Shown here: in pieces, positions 62,488 to 64,000 of the stretch
Position numbering within the stretch: position 1 is the first letter of the stretch
Layout: every line of letters begins with the position of its first letter
Assembly (NCBI RefSeq): GCF_019160155.1
Contig: NZ_JAFNIH010000035.1
Location: 1-64,000, forward strand
Length of the DNA stretch: 64,000 nt
From: Pinisolibacter aquiterrae
GTDB taxonomy: Bacteria; Pseudomonadota; Alphaproteobacteria; Rhizobiales; Ancalomicrobiaceae
Direction: 5' to 3'
The notes under the pieces: generated by a model
Database searches by the model: none
Seen by the model: the letters and a program-made list of their open reading frames with translations, nothing else
Told to the model about the DNA's origin: nothing
Program-made: the position numbers and the translations under genes

Positions 62488-62555
62488 GGATGCTTCCCCC
62501 CAAGTGTCTGTCGTCCGTCGCGGCCTGTCCTCCGCGCGGGTCCGGTCGGCGCCGC

Positions 62556-63503
62556 TCAGGCGCCGTGTCCGGCCAGATATTTTTCGGCCTCGAGCGCGGC
62601 CATGCAGCCCATTCCGGCGGCGGTGACGGCCTGACGGAACACGTCGTCGGCGACGTCACCGGCGGCGAAGACGCCGGGGATCGAGGTGCGCGACGTGCCG
62701 GGCTCGACCCAGAGATAGCCGGACGGCTTCAGTTTGAGTTGCCCCTCGAAGAGTTCGACCGCCGGTTTGTGGCCGATCGCCACGAAGAGGCCGTCGCAGG
62801 GGATCTCGCGCAGGGCGCCGGTCACGGTGTCCTTCAGACGCACGCCGGTCACCGACGGCGGCATGCCGCCCGCGCCCAGCACCTCGTCGACGGCCGCGTT
62901 CCAGATCACCTCGATCTTCGGGTTCTCGAACAGGCGGTTCTGGAGGATGCGTTCGGCGCGGAAGCCCTCGCGGCGGTGGACCACCGTCACCTTGGAGGCG
63001 TGGTTGGTCAGATAGAGCGCCTCCTCGACGGCCGAGTTGCCGCCGCCGACCACGACCACTTCCTTGCCGCGATAGAAGAACCCGTCGCAGGTGGCGCAGG
63101 CCGAGACGCCGAAGCCGCGGAACTTCTCCTCCGAGGGGATGCCGAGCCATTTCGCCTGGGCGCCGGTGGCGATGATCAGCACGTCGCAGGTCCAGGTGTC
63201 GCCACCGTCGAGCGTCAGGGTGAAGGGCTTCGCCGAGAGGTCGGCCTTCACCACCGTGTCGGAGAGGAATTTCGTGCCGCAGTGCTCGGCCTGGAGGCGC
63301 ATCTGTTCCACCAGCCACGGGCCCTGGATCGGCTCGGCGAAGCCGGGGTAGTTCTCGACCTCGGTGGTGACCGTCAGCTGGCCGCCGATCTGGATGCCGG
63401 CGATCAGCACCGGCTCCAACATGGCGCGGGCGGCATAGATGGCGGCGGTATAGCCGGCCGGGCCGGAGCCGATGACGAGAACGCGGGCGTGATGCTGGGG
63501 CAT
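62556..63503 (-). CDS. trxB: Thioredoxin-disulfide reductase
   Basis: A 315-residue flavoenzyme with FAD motif VIGSGPAGYTAAIYAAR, redox-active CATC in SACATCDGF, NADPH motif VVVVGGGNSAVEEALYL and the closing GVFAAGDVADDVFRQAVTAAGMG. It reduces thioredoxin with NADPH. ATG at 63503 is chosen because the FAD motif lies a few residues after it; an ATG at 63539 is alternative. Same strand as lsrB. Confidence 0.96.
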   Translation of the reverse strand: MPQHHARVLVIGSGPAGYTAAIYAARAMLEPVLIAGIQIGGQLTVTTEVENYPGFAEPIQGPWLVEQMRLQAEHCGTKFLSDTVVKADLSAKPFTLTLDGGDTWTCDVLIIATGAQAKWLGIPSEEKFRGFGVSACATCDGFFYRGKEVVVVGGGNSAVEEALYLTNHASKVTVVHRREGFRAERILQNRLFENPKIEVIWNAAVDEVLGAGGMPPSVTGVRLKDTVTGALREIPCDGLFVAIGHKPAVELFEGQLKLKPSGYLWVEPGTSRTSIPGVFAAGDVADDVFRQAVTAAGMGCMAALEAEKYLAGHGA

Positions 63504-63600
63504 CGGATGTCCATCCCATTCCGAGAAAGCGGGTTTCACCTCATCATATAGTCCAAGGGGTGGGGATTCCCCAACCCCCCGTGAGAAGAAAACGACCGTT

Positions 63601-64000
63601 TCACAACCATTTACGATGCGCCCACATCCATTGTTCGGGATGTTCGCGGATCCATTCCTCGAAGACGGCGTGGATGGAGCGGGTCAGGCTCTCGACGTCG
63701 GCGCCCGCATCGTCGGTGCGGGGCACCTCGAGCCAGCGGCCGTCGAGCCGAAAATGGGCGCCGTGGGTGCGGATCGAGCGGCCGACGAAGAGCGGCAGGC
63801 CGAGCCGACGGGCGAGCAGCGCCGGGAAGGGCGTGGCGGCGGCGGGGCGGCCGAAGAAGTCGAGGGTGATCCCGGTCGGGTCCTTGAGATCGGCCAGGAT
63901 CGCCAGCGTCGCCCCGGATTTGGCGAGCGACTTCAGCTTGACCGCGATGGTGCGGTCGAGCGCCATCAGGCCGCCGGCATAGAGGGCGCGGCGGCGCTCG
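63601..64000 (-). CDS. LpxL/HtrB-type lipid A acyltransferase, C-terminal part (truncated by window)
   Basis: The visible 132 codons run off the right edge. The stretch AILADLKDPTGITLDFFGRPAAATPFPALLARRLGLPLFVGRSIR, with the FFGxPAxTP motif, and the terminal HPEQWMWAHRKW signature are those of lauroyl/myristoyl (LpxL-type) acyltransferases that finish lipid A. The active-site HX4D motif lies beyond the window. Which acyl step it does cannot be decided. Confidence 0.85.
   Translation of the reverse strand, partial: ERRRALYAGGLMALDRTIAVKLKSLAKSGATLAILADLKDPTGITLDFFGRPAAATPFPALLARRLGLPLFVGRSIRTHGAHFRLDGRWLEVPRTDDAGADVESLTRSIHAVFEEWIREHPEQWMWAHRKWL

Overview
The window is a high-GC (roughly 70%) alphaproteobacterial chromosome segment, almost certainly from the order Hyphomicrobiales (Rhizobiales). 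The evidence is a circularly permuted two-piece tmRNA gene beside sspB, the block thyA–dfrA–hflK–hflC–degP–serB–miaA–ilvI–ilvH–ilvC, an LsrB/VtlR-type LysR gene beside trxB, DUF1127 and DUF4169 proteins, and a PlcP–Agt phosphate-starvation lipid cassette. The family or genus cannot be fixed by reading alone.

Layout. 1-2.4 kb is a small accessory island with visibly lower GC: the start of an IS5/IS1182-type transposase, then a TumE-type toxin gene coupled to an unusually large winged-helix/IrrE-like partner. 2.6-20 kb holds UvrD helicase with an in-frame palindromic tandem repeat, a membrane-anchored pentapeptide-repeat protein, HPP and ChrA transporters, a chemoreceptor, a Pit phosphate-uptake operon, an AbrB-type membrane protein, a FAD-linked D-lactate/glycolate-type dehydrogenase and a giant AsmA-like protein. 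20-21.5 kb is a proteolysis and trans-translation corner (sspB, ssrA and two small proteins). 21.5-40 kb is the conserved housekeeping block: nucleotide and folate synthesis, membrane protease control, serine synthesis, tRNA modification and branched-chain amino-acid synthesis. A clear attenuator leader peptide precedes ilvI, and a single-domain protoglobin and a TetR regulator lie before ilvC.

40-46 kb is more accessory: a MarR–GNAT pair with a palindromic operator, a class D beta-lactamase flanked by two paralogous lipoproteins, small exported proteins and pgi. 46-49 kb is the thiamin salvage operon thiMED under a TPP riboswitch. 49.8-51.8 kb is plcP–agt behind a Pho box, which would exchange phospholipids for glycolipids when phosphate is short. 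52-56 kb carries a CheZ-like protein, an MFS permease and the dgcN–dgcA pair for N-acetyl-D-glutamate metabolism. 56.6-60.3 kb is an Mla-type lipid ABC transporter with a STAS domain fused to the permease. 60.4-64 kb has msrP, lsrB, trxB and a truncated LpxL-type acyltransferase.

Recurring themes are envelope lipid homeostasis (plcP/agt, mla, AsmA, lpxL), phosphate (pit/DUF47, Pho box), redox repair (msrP, trxB, lsrB) and tightly overlapping operons with ATGA junctions. The least conventional material is the TumE/IrrE-like module, the ilv leader, the SD-overlapping TPP riboswitch, the beta-lactamase/lipoprotein neighbourhood and the palindromic repeat in uvrD. Assignments rest on reading motifs and context; no database search was possible.
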